Shown here: positions 1 to 5,083 of the stretch, in pieces
Layout of the letters: each line of letters starts with the position of its first letter
Position numbering within the stretch: position 1 is the stretch's first letter
Assembly: GCA_934279105.1 (NCBI GenBank)
Contig: CAKQWR010000137.1
Span: 1-5,083 of the forward strand
Length of the DNA stretch: 5,083 nt
Source: an uncultured Oribacterium sp.
Lineage (GTDB): Bacteria > Bacillota > Clostridia > Lachnospirales > Lachnospiraceae
Reading direction: 5' to 3'
The notes under the pieces: generated by a model
Database searches by the model: none
What the model was told of the DNA's origin: nothing
Seen by the model: the letters and a program-made list of their open reading frames with translations, nothing else
Program-made: the position numbers and the translations under genes

Positions 1-42
1 TTGCAGAGGGTGCTAAGGAAGAATCACTCCAAGTGCCGCTAA

Positions 43-107
43 GGGGACCCGGCTTGATTTCACACGGTCTCTACGTATGGTCTCCGTTGCCGCCCCTCCG
101 GGTCCCC
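43..107. repeat. GC-rich inverted repeat past the DUF4317 gene
   Basis: GGGGACCCGG (43-52) and CCGGGTCCCC (98-107) are perfect 10-base complements with 45 bases between them. Inside, ACGG and CCGT can also pair. GGTCTC occurs twice, and a run of seven C follows at 104-110. It lies about 20 bases beyond the DUF4317 stop codon. No T run follows on either strand, so it is not a standard intrinsic terminator. It could be part of a structured RNA extending past the left edge or a 3' untranslated hairpin. Confidence 0.5.
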
Positions 108-124
108 CCCTGAACGCTTACTCG

Positions 125-1294
125 TTATGCTTCTGTATTTTCTGCGGAGCTCTCCGGCTGAATATTCTGGCGGATCTTGATGCCATTCACCTCGATGTCA
201 TCCGCGATCGGGATGAGAAGGTACTCGCGGCCGTCGATTACACGGGTCTCAACGAGCGCAGCGTTCTCCGATTTCACGTCAAGCTTCATGGTGAGCGACT
301 TCACCACCAGATTCTTCTGGCTCTGAATGTTCTCTGCGAGAAGCGGGGATGGATCATCACCGACCGCTTCATCATAGATGCGGTCAAACTGGTTAAGCTG
401 CTCATCGCTTGCGCCGTTTCTGGACAGAAGCTTCTTCATCTCATTCTTATCGAGCGCGACCTGATCGTCGGTTTCCTTATCCTTCTTGTTCTCCTCGATC
501 ATCTCCTTCAGATCCTCGTTGATGTTCCGGATGGTATCGAAGGTGCAGTCCCCGGAGAAGGTTGTTTCGATGATCTCGCGGAAGACATTCTGCTGATCCT
601 TCTCCGTGCGGCTGAGCTCCGTGCCAAGTATATCGATGGCCACCTCCTCATGCCGCTCCTCTGGATGACGGGTGAAGTAGAGTGCGCTGTGAATGTCGGT
701 GTTCCGGAAATTGTAGGCTGGGAAAAGGAAGGCTGTCTCCGGGTTCTTTACGCCCCAGTCATCCGTACGATTCCGGAAGGTCTGCTCAGCCTTGTCATAG
801 CAGAGGCCGTCGTGCAGAAGCTCCACCGGACAGATGGAGCAGAGAATAAAGCTGTAGACATACTCACTGTCCAGCTCTGCCCCGTCCTTCATCTTCATCG
901 GGATATCATAGACACCATGGCTTAAGAGAATAAGGTACTTACCAGGGAAGCTGTAGGTACCGATCACACGGTCGAAGAACTGTTCGACGAGCGCGTCATC
1001 CCGAAGCTCCGACTGCTGCAGCTTATACAGGAAGGCCTGATGACCACCCTCTACTTCTTCCGCATACGGAAACTCTACATTATATAAATTGCGTCCGAAC
1101 TTGCCGGACATGGAGCGCTTGAAAATCTCACAGTACTTCGTCTGCTCCTCATCCGCAAGCTGCAGGAACATATCGTGGAAGGTCGAAAGCTTCTCCTTCT
1201 CTTCGTTCACATAGCAGGCACGCATACGATCGATGCGGCAGTTCTGACGGTTAAAACACTTCGTCTTAATTTCACTTACTGATTTTTTATCCAT
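125..1294 (-). CDS. DUF4317 family protein, function unknown
   Basis: The 389-residue product matches my memory of the DUF4317 family along its whole length. It has the N-terminal block with CRIDRMRACYV (residues 19-29), the block EIFKRSMSGKFGRNLYN (about 56-72), the ILCSICPVEL stretch near 150, and the FLFPAYNFRNTDIHSALYF block near 190-207. The C-terminus has the family's ending VIDGREYLLIPIADDIEVNG. The length is normal for the family. No signal peptide or membrane segment is visible, so it is probably cytoplasmic. The middle (about 240-290) is very rich in Glu, Asp and Lys. The ATG at 1294 is preceded by AAGGAG (1299-1304) with a 4-base spacer, slightly tight but clear. It lies 242 bases downstream of the rRNA pseudouridine synthase on the same strand, with a long palindrome in the gap. 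Family membership is well supported; the biochemical role is unknown. Confidence 0.9.
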   Translation of the reverse strand: MDKKSVSEIKTKCFNRQNCRIDRMRACYVNEEKEKLSTFHDMFLQLADEEQTKYCEIFKRSMSGKFGRNLYNVEFPYAEEVEGGHQAFLYKLQQSELRDDALVEQFFDRVIGTYSFPGKYLILLSHGVYDIPMKMKDGAELDSEYVYSFILCSICPVELLHDGLCYDKAEQTFRNRTDDWGVKNPETAFLFPAYNFRNTDIHSALYFTRHPEERHEEVAIDILGTELSRTEKDQQNVFREIIETTFSGDCTFDTIRNINEDLKEMIEENKKDKETDDQVALDKNEMKKLLSRNGASDEQLNQFDRIYDEAVGDDPSPLLAENIQSQKNLVVKSLTMKLDVKSENAALVETRVIDGREYLLIPIADDIEVNGIKIRQNIQPESSAENTEA

Positions 1295-1318
1295 AATTCT
1301 CCTTTACTCCTGTGATGT

Positions 1319-1477
1319 GAAACGGAAATGGAGGACGACACTCACTTAGTTCAAAGGACAGAACCCGGTGGATGGTTCGTGTCTGCCATCACAGGCAAGC
1401 CTGTATGTCAGACGCGTACCATCCATCGGAACCTGTTCTTTGAATGCGCAATTTCGTCGCCCTCCATCTTCCGTTTC
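1319..1477. repeat. 159-bp imperfect palindrome, candidate structured RNA or palindromic element
   Basis: Two arms of about 79 bases pair almost end to end. From outside in, the paired blocks are GAAACGGAA with TTCCGTTTC, ATGGAGG with CCTCCAT, CGAC with GTCG, TTCAAAG with CTTTGAA, ACAG with CTGT, TGGATGGT with ACCATCCA, GTCTG with CAGAC, and ACAGG with CCTGT around a CAAG loop. Roughly 55 of 80 positions are Watson-Crick pairs, broken by one internal loop of about 10 by 11 bases and a few small ones. It fills most of the gap between the two minus-strand genes and ends about 15 bases before the DUF4317 ribosome binding site. A transcript from the upstream gene would therefore carry it in the DUF4317 leader. 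Most differences between the arms would be G-U pairs in plus-strand RNA. No flanking target duplication is seen and no known riboswitch is recognised. Confidence 0.75.
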
Positions 1478-1536
1478 TCTTTTCTCGGCTGCGTCTACGG
1501 GTGGGCTGCTGTATCCGGATGATCATTGACGGATGT

Positions 1537-2538
1537 CTAGTTTGTTGCATCCTTCAGGATTTTAATCTCATCCTCTGAGAGTTTTCGAAATTCTCCTGGT
1601 AAGAGTTCCGGACCGAGTCGGAGCGCGCCCATCGTGATGCGGCGGAGGTAGAGGATTTCTTTTCCGCCTGGAAGGGCTTTTACCATTTTTTTAATCTGAT
1701 GGAATTTGCCTTCCTGAATGGTGATTTCGACTTCACTCACGAGGCTGTCTTCTGTGATGTCGGCCGGTTCCTCGGCGCCGACGAAGGCAGGGCCGGCGAG
1801 ACGGGTGCGAAGCAGGCGTGCCGTCGGGTCGGTGATGCGCATGTCGGCAAGCATCCGCTGTACCTGGTCGGCGTCGCAACGCGCGCATGCAGCGTCGGTA
1901 TCGCGCTGTTCCGAGCAGGCCACCGGCGGATCGTCGTCGGCATCGGCCTCCTCCTGTGGGACGAAGGCCCACACGCTCACTGGGAAGCCGAGCTGCGCTC
2001 GGATGTCACCGACGGTTTTTCCGGTGCTCAGGATGCGGAGCGTCGCCGGCATCGCGGTCAGTTTTTCATCATAGCGGATGCCGCTAGTGAAGGCGCGCTG
2101 GTCGTCCTCCGTCATCGTACCGGTCACGATCGCGTAATAGGTTTTATCGATATGGTGCTTCGGCACGAGAAGCTGGTGTGCGAGGATGCCGTCGTTCGTG
2201 ATGATGAGGAGGCCCTCGGTATCCTTATCGAGACGACCGACCGGAAAGAGATCCTTCCGGACGAGCGCATCATTTAAATTGATCAGGTCGACGACAGTCG
2301 TCTGCCGCCGGTCCTCGCTCGCGGACAGAACGCCCGCCGGCTTGTGAAGCATATAGTACTGTTGCTCAGCATAGCGGATCTCCACGCCGTCGAAGAAGAT
2401 TCGGTCCTCGGCGGACACCTGCGCACCAGGATCCTTCTCCACCGTGCCGTTGACCGTCACGAGAGACTTCCGAATGGCTTTTTTCAAATCACTGCGGGAG
2501 CCGACGCCCATATCCGCTAAAAATTTATCTAATCGCAT
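1537..2538 (-). CDS. RsuA/RluB-family 16S rRNA pseudouridine synthase with a large insertion
   Basis: The protein (333 residues) isomerises a uridine in ribosomal RNA to pseudouridine; in the RsuA branch the target is the small-subunit RNA. Residues 1-50 form an S4 RNA-binding domain (MRLDKFLADMGVGSRSDLKK, then VTVNG). HKPAGVLSA lies at 65-73. GRLDKDTEGLLI at 101-112 holds the expected catalytic Asp104. The C-terminal signature SEVEITIQEGKFHQIKKM is at 268-285, followed by YLRRITMGALRLGPELLPGEFRKL. Typical members have about 240 residues. The excess is a block of about 95 residues (roughly 171-265) between two parts of the catalytic domain, rich in Ala, Asp and Arg and with a C-x-x-C at 218-221. 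The frame is open throughout, so it may still be active. The ATG at 2538 is preceded by AGAGGA. The neighbouring DUF4317 gene follows on the same strand. Family call is secure; RsuA versus RluB specificity is less so. Confidence 0.92.
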   Translation of the reverse strand: MRLDKFLADMGVGSRSDLKKAIRKSLVTVNGTVEKDPGAQVSAEDRIFFDGVEIRYAEQQYYMLHKPAGVLSASEDRRQTTVVDLINLNDALVRKDLFPVGRLDKDTEGLLIITNDGILAHQLLVPKHHIDKTYYAIVTGTMTEDDQRAFTSGIRYDEKLTAMPATLRILSTGKTVGDIRAQLGFPVSVWAFVPQEEADADDDPPVACSEQRDTDAACARCDADQVQRMLADMRITDPTARLLRTRLAGPAFVGAEEPADITEDSLVSEVEITIQEGKFHQIKKMVKALPGGKEILYLRRITMGALRLGPELLPGEFRKLSEDEIKILKDATN

Positions 2539-2543
2539 ACGAT

Positions 2544-2549
2544 TCCTCT
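2544..2549 (-). promoter_or_regulatory. Ribosome binding site of the rRNA pseudouridine synthase
   Basis: AGAGGA on the minus strand lies 5 bases before the ATG at 2536-2538, which supports that start over internal methionines. The S4 domain also begins exactly at this methionine. Confidence 0.6.
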
Positions 2550-2572
2550 TTCTCTACTTGTTTTCATAGTGT

Positions 2573-2602
2573 AGCATATCTCAGCGATTTCGCACTTGTC
2601 GA
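2573..2602 (-). promoter_or_regulatory. Likely sigma-A promoter of the pseudouridine synthase
   Basis: On the minus strand TCGACA (2597-2602, five of six matches to TTGACA) is followed after 18 bases by TATGCT (2573-2578, four of six matches to TATAAT). Transcription would start about 30 bases before the synthase start codon. This is the best candidate in the AT-rich gap; it is a pattern match only. Confidence 0.4.
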
Positions 2603-2729
2603 TTTTTCAAAAACGATGGATTTCAAAACAAGTCTCTCTTTATTGAACTTGTCTAAGTAATATGCTATAGCCAAGTTGAGAGTGAACATAAAGGCCAAAA
2701 ATCACATGCATCAAAACTGCAAATTGTGA

Positions 2730-2758
2730 TTGAAAAATTTCTCCATCCAGCGTAGAAT
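2730..2758 (+). promoter_or_regulatory. Sigma-A promoter of the tRNA-Gly gene
   Basis: TTGAAA (2730-2735) and TAGAAT (2753-2758) each match the consensus at five of six positions and are exactly 17 bases apart. The predicted start of transcription, near 2765, is only about five bases before the mature tRNA 5' end, which fits a monocistronic tRNA gene. Confidence 0.7.
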
Positions 2759-2769
2759 ATATTCATTCT

Positions 2770-2840
2770 GCGGCTGTAGTACATCGGTAGTACGCTGGCT
2801 TCCCAAGCCAGATAGGCGGGTTCGACTCCCGTCAGCCGCT
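2770..2840 (+). tRNA. tRNA-Gly (anticodon CCC)
   Basis: The 71 bases fold into a full cloverleaf. The acceptor stem is GCGGCTG with CAGCCGC (7 pairs). The D stem is GTAC with GTAC around ATCGGTA. The anticodon stem is CTGGC with GCCAG around the loop TTCCCAA, which gives anticodon CCC at 2802-2804, reading GGG. The variable loop has 4 bases. The T stem is GCGGG with CCCGT (one G-U pair) around TTCGACT. The discriminator base is T (2840), as expected for bacterial glycine tRNAs. The 3' CCA is not encoded, so it must be added after transcription. The gene stands alone between the minus-strand pair and the LCP gene. Confidence 0.95.
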
Positions 2841-2880
2841 TTTTTTGTTGCCCGGAAATCATCCGGCAACCGGCATTTTT
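2841..2880 (+). terminator. Probable terminator region after tRNA-Gly
   Basis: A run of T directly follows the GC-rich acceptor stem. Next comes a hairpin, GTTGC plus CGGA pairing with TCCG plus GCAAC (2847-2870, one bulged C, loop AATCA). An alternative small hairpin, CCGG-CAA-CCGG (2863-2873), is followed almost directly by TTTTT (2876-2880). Either structure could end the tRNA transcript; I cannot tell which is used. Confidence 0.5.
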
Positions 2881-2995
2881 ACGAGTTCTTTACATCAGGC
2901 CCCATCATCCTCTTCCACACAATTCCTAAGGATTCCGTAACTGTAACTACATATTCCCTGTTGTTTTCTCATGTATAGTACAGGTAAGCGTCAGG

Positions 2996-3001
2996 TATAA
3001 T
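2996..3001 (+). promoter_or_regulatory. Perfect -10 box, likely promoter of the LCP gene or a short leader RNA
   Basis: TATAAT matches the -10 consensus at all six positions. No good -35 hexamer lies 16-18 bases upstream, nor is there a TGn extension, so it may depend on an activator or be fortuitous. A start near 3008 would give an RNA of about 50 bases that ends at the terminator at 3058 unless it is read through. Confidence 0.4.
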
Positions 3002-3034
3002 TTACTGAGTGCTACGTATATTAGCAGAAACAGT

Positions 3035-3058
3035 CGCAGAGACTCGTCTGCGTTTTTT
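3035..3058 (+). terminator. Intrinsic terminator in the leader of the LCP gene
   Basis: CGCAGA (3035-3040) and TCTGCG (3047-3052) form a perfect 6-pair stem with loop GACTCG, followed directly by TTTTTT and then GTTTT. It sits between the TATAAT box and the ribosome binding site of the LCP gene. It would act either as an attenuator or as the end of a short separate transcript. A second GCAGA (3023-3027) could compete for the same 3' arm. Confidence 0.7.
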
Positions 3059-3114
3059 GTTTTGTACGAAAACACAGCTATCGTGTATGGTTCGAAAGAA
3101 ATCACCTATACCAC

Positions 3115-3120
3115 AGGAGG
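3115..3120 (+). promoter_or_regulatory. Ribosome binding site fixing the LCP start
   Basis: A perfect AGGAGG lies 8 bases before the ATG at 3129. It shows that the native start is at 3129, in a different frame from the surviving LCP domain downstream. This is key evidence that the gene is broken rather than simply starting at 3251. Confidence 0.8.
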
Positions 3121-3128
3121 ATAGAGAT

Positions 3129-4351
3129 ATGGCACTGGACAGTGGAAAAGAAACACGCCGCCCACATACGCGTGAAAAAACAGAAGCCGATCAGCCTATA
3201 CCGGAAGATCGAAGTGTGAGTGAACATCGCGGAGCGGACATGCGGTCGCGATGCTGAATCAGAATCTCGACCTCGATATCGAAAATTACATCACGTTTAA
3301 CTGGAAGGGCGTGGCAGACGCCATTGAGCTCCTCGGTGGTATCGATATCGATGTCTCGAAGGCCGCTTTCTACTATATGAATGCCTACATTCACGAAACC
3401 TGCTTGAAAACCGGTATCAGTGCACAGAATCCTGCCGCCATGTATATCCATAAAGACGGTCCGCAGCACCTGAACGGCATACAGGCCGTGGCTTATGCGC
3501 GACTTCGCTACATGGACAACGATTTCGAACGTACGAAACGCCAGCGCGAAGTTATTTCTCAGTGCCTGGCGCTAGCAAAAAAGAGTGACCTTGCGACCCT
3601 CACGAAAATCATCGACACCGTGCTCCCGCAAGTGGCCTTCAACATCGACACCGCGGACATCATCGAACTCGCGAAAGGAATCTCCCGCTACAACATCCGC
3701 GAATCCGTCGGCTTCCCGAAAGACCTGAAGGATCAGATGATGGGAAGCAAAGGGGCGTGCGTGATTCCGACAACACTCGAGTCCAATGTCATCTGGCTCC
3801 ACAGTATCCTCTTCGCGGATGAGAACTACACCGTTTCAGATGCCGTAAAGCGGTACTCGCAGAAGATTTCGGACGATTCTGCCGATGATGCGAACCGTAA
3901 GAAGGCTGAAGAAAGTGCAGATCAGAAGCCAACGACATCCCGCAAAGACGAAACAGAGAAGAACTCGCAAAATAAAACAGAAAGCAAAACCAGCGATGAA
4001 TCCGAGACCGACGAAGGTGAGATCATCGAAACGTCGACGAAGGAAACGAAAGAAAGCGAAATCAGGGAATCTGAGACGGAAGAAGGCGAGATCATCGAAG
4101 CGTCGACGAGGGAAACGACGGAAGGCGAAACCAGGGAATCCGAGACCGACGAAGGTGAGATCATCGAAGCGTCGACGAGGGAAACGACAGAAAGCGAAAC
4201 CAGGGAATCTGAGATCGACAAAGGTGAAATCATCGAAGCGTCAACGAGGGGAACAGCAGAAGCTTCGAAGGGCGGAAAAACCGAAAGCGTGTCGGAGACT
4301 GTCGAAGAGCCGGGAAGGCTACCGGAAACGGATTATGTTGGGCCCGTATAG
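3129..4351 (+). pseudogene. LytR-CpsA-Psr (LCP) family cell-wall protein, internally deleted and frameshifted
   Basis: LCP proteins are membrane-anchored enzymes that attach wall glycopolymers to peptidoglycan. Here the ATG at 3129 opens a basic, polar N-terminus (MALDSGKETRRPHTREKTE...) typical of the cytoplasmic tail, but this frame stops at 3257. The surviving domain is in another frame (from before 3251). It has LNQNLDLDIENYITFNW, LLGGIDIDV, LNGIQAVAYARLRY and DFERTKRQ (nt 3521-3544), the conserved Arg-rich end of the LCP domain. Adding one base after the ATG at 3240-3242 would join the frames (GADM then AVAMLNQ). Even then the transmembrane helix and first part of the domain, including its metal-binding acidic residues and other catalytic residues, are absent. 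The C-terminal 160 or so residues are acidic, low-complexity sequence containing 23-residue repeats. Reinitiation at ATG 3251, which overlaps the TGA, could make a soluble fragment. An assembly error is an alternative. Confidence 0.8.
4004..4261 (+). repeat. Tandem 69-bp repeat (three full copies and a partial fourth) in the LCP tail
   Basis: Copies begin at 4004, 4073, 4142 and 4211, each opening with GAGAC or GAGAT and containing GAGATCATCGAA or a close variant. Each encodes a 23-residue acidic unit with the core EGEIIEASTRETTE. By my count copies 1 and 3 differ at about 4 of 69 bases, and copies 2 and 3 at about 6. The fourth copy loses similarity after about 50 bases. Because 69 is a multiple of three, copy-number change keeps the frame, and several other frames stay open by chance. 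Confidence 0.9.
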
Positions 4352-4375
4352 ATTCTGGATAAGATTGCGAACAGA

Positions 4376-4416
4376 GGCATCGCCAGATGAAGCATCGACG
4401 GTGCCGGGCTCTTTTT
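4376..4416 (+). terminator. Possible intrinsic terminator after the LCP gene
   Basis: GGCATCG (4376-4382) can pair with CGGTGCC (4399-4405), with one G-U pair and a 16-base loop. TTTTT follows at 4412-4416, six bases past the stem. The long loop and the gap make it a moderate candidate. A wider pairing of GGGCCCG (4340-4346) with CGGGCTC just before the T run is also possible. Confidence 0.4.
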
Positions 4417-4463
4417 GTATCAGCATCAAATCAGATTTCAAATGCAAATGGCGACGAAAAAGA

Positions 4464-4503
4464 CGCTTGCGTAACTGGATGATCCAATCTGGTCATGCAA
4501 GCG
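4464..4503. terminator. Bidirectional terminator hairpin between the converging envelope genes
   Basis: CGCTTGC (4464-4470) pairs with GCAAGCG (4497-4503). The stem continues through GTAACTGGAT and ATCTGGTCAT with one mismatch and three G-U pairs in plus-strand RNA, around the 6-base loop GATCCA. Read on the minus strand, the hairpin lies about 20 bases past the deacetylase stop codon and is followed by GTCTTTTT, a good terminator tail. On the plus strand the tail is weaker (CCCCTTTGATTT), although the stem is better. Confidence 0.6.
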
Positions 4504-4522
4504 CCCCTTTGATTTCTGATAT

Positions 4523-5083
4523 TTATGTTTCCGCGACAGGGCTTTCTGCAACACGGCTCTCGGCTACAGGTGCCGGGGCTGCTTCCGAGGCTGCGACAGG
4601 TGCCGCGTCGGTAGCGGATACCGCTTCGGTAACCGGTGCAGCTTCCGTCGGCTGTGGTCGGAAGGCGCTGTACTGCTTGCCGTTTCCGCCGACGACGTTC
4701 GCCTGACGGAACTGGATGAGCTCCGACACCGTCACCATCTGATAGCCCTGCTGATTCAGCCATGGAATCACCGTGTCACAGGCCTGCGAGGTAGCATCAT
4801 ACAGCTCATGCATGAGGACGATATCTCCATCCTTGATGTTTCCCTGGATGGCGTCGATCGTGGACTGTGCGTTTTTCGTCTTCCAGTCGAGCGTATCGAT
4901 CGACCAGAAAATCATCGGCATCGTAAGGGTGCTCTTCACATCCTCGGATGTGATGCCGCCCGGAAGACGGGCCAGTGTCGGCGTGACGCCAGTCAGCTCC
5001 TGAACTTTCTGATTCGTTTTATCAAATTCACTGCGGATATAGTCGACGCCCTTCTTCGACAGCTTCTCATCATGATCCCAGCT
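4523..5083 (-). CDS. Polysaccharide deacetylase (NodB homology domain), C-terminal part, runs off the right edge
   Basis: The frame is open to the edge of the window and gives 186 residues of the C-terminal part. It removes acetyl groups from N-acetyl sugars in a wall or extracellular polysaccharide, a metal-dependent reaction outside the cell. Counting from the edge, SWDHD at 1-5 is the second zinc-binding motif, with His4 as its last ligand. ARLPGG at 38-43 is the R-x-P-G motif. FWSIDTLDW at 59-67 is the Asp-Trp motif. IVLMHELYDAT at 88-98 supplies the late catalytic His. The TFDDG motif and any signal peptide lie beyond 5083. After about residue 140 comes a tail made mainly of Ala, Pro, Glu, Val and Thr, which looks like a flexible linker. 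No internal start is needed; the GTG at 4937-4939 is not the true start. It converges on the LCP gene. Confidence 0.9.
   Translation of the reverse strand, partial: SWDHDEKLSKKGVDYIRSEFDKTNQKVQELTGVTPTLARLPGGITSEDVKSTLTMPMIFWSIDTLDWKTKNAQSTIDAIQGNIKDGDIVLMHELYDATSQACDTVIPWLNQQGYQMVTVSELIQFRQANVVGGNGKQYSAFRPQPTEAAPVTEAVSATDAAPVAASEAAPAPVAESRVAESPVAET

Larger units (their letters stand above)
2881..3128 (+). other. Leader region of the LCP gene, no gene seen
   Basis: This stretch carries no convincing coding sequence. The first 110 bases show nothing I can name. The second half holds the TATAAT box, the leader terminator and the ribosome binding site listed separately. A reading frame open from 3009 runs straight through the terminator and has no recognisable protein content before 3129. 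Confidence 0.5.

Noticed and set aside
8..16. GGGTGCTAA resembles half of a CIRCE heat-shock operator (GAGTGCTAA)
   Set aside because: The other half would lie outside the window and no chaperone gene is visible, so it cannot be supported.
77..925. Long plus-strand open frame opposite DUF4317
   Set aside because: It lies antisense to a well-recognised gene, has no ribosome binding site and shows no known protein pattern.
1328..1522. 64-residue plus-strand frame in the gap between the minus-strand genes
   Set aside because: It is composed mostly of the palindrome arms and has no ribosome binding site or recognisable content.
1699..2277. Several open frames on both strands across the GC-rich part of the pseudouridine synthase
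   Set aside because: They are side effects of high GC content over a real gene; none looks like a known protein.
2643..2671. TTGAAC and TATAGC with 17-base spacing as another plus-strand promoter
   Set aside because: Both boxes match weakly and a much better promoter lies directly before the tRNA.
2700..2731. AATCACA and TGTGATT hairpin upstream of the tRNA
   Set aside because: It is a weak AT-rich stem with an 18-base loop, has no gene to terminate on the minus strand, and overlaps the tRNA promoter.
2665..2862. 65-residue minus-strand frame across the tRNA
   Set aside because: It is the antisense translation of a tRNA (LTGVEPAYLAWEASVL pattern), a common false gene.
3922..4233. Minus-strand Ser/Val-rich repetitive frame
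   Set aside because: It is the reverse shadow of the same tandem repeat.
4004..4261. CRISPR-like array
   Set aside because: The repeats are contiguous, coding and without unique spacers.
3885..4706. 273-residue basic, Arg/Lys-rich plus-strand frame
   Set aside because: It is the +1 shadow of the LCP tail; it stays open because the 69-base repeat has no stop codon in that frame.

Overview
The window looks like a piece of chromosome from a clostridial Firmicute, most likely a Lachnospiraceae-type gut or rumen anaerobe. The evidence is a DUF4317 protein (a family typical of Clostridia), a LytR-CpsA-Psr (LCP) wall protein with the sequence style of that group, a NodB polysaccharide deacetylase, strong AGGAGG-type ribosome binding sites and AT-rich intergenic sequence around moderately GC-rich genes. 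This assignment is an inference from protein style, not from a marker gene.

Left half (minus strand): an RsuA-type 16S rRNA pseudouridine synthase (1537-2538) is followed downstream by a DUF4317 protein of unknown function (125-1294). They are probably transcribed in that order from a promoter near 2573-2602. The 242-base gap between them is not empty. It holds a 159-bp imperfect palindrome (1319-1477) that no gene explains, and this is the most striking uncharacterised structure in the window. The rRNA enzyme carries a GC-rich insertion of about 95 residues. The leftmost 124 bases, past the DUF4317 stop codon, hold a second GC-rich inverted repeat.

Middle (plus strand): a complete tRNA-Gly(CCC) gene at 2770-2840 has a good promoter just upstream and T-rich, hairpin-rich sequence just downstream. 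It is followed by a leader region with a perfect TATAAT box and, about 35 bases later, a textbook intrinsic terminator that sits before the next gene.

Right half: an LCP-family cell-wall gene (3129-4351, plus) appears broken. Its start and cytoplasmic N-terminus are present with a perfect ribosome binding site, but the membrane segment and first half of the catalytic domain are missing, and a missing base near 3243 shifts the frame. Its C-terminal tail contains a 69-bp tandem repeat encoding an acidic 23-residue unit. Converging on it from the right edge is the C-terminal part of a NodB-type polysaccharide deacetylase (4523 to beyond 5083, minus), with a low-complexity Ala/Pro/Glu tail. The two are separated by one or two terminator hairpins. 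Both are envelope genes, so this side looks like a cell-surface locus. I see no CRISPR array, transposase or phage gene.
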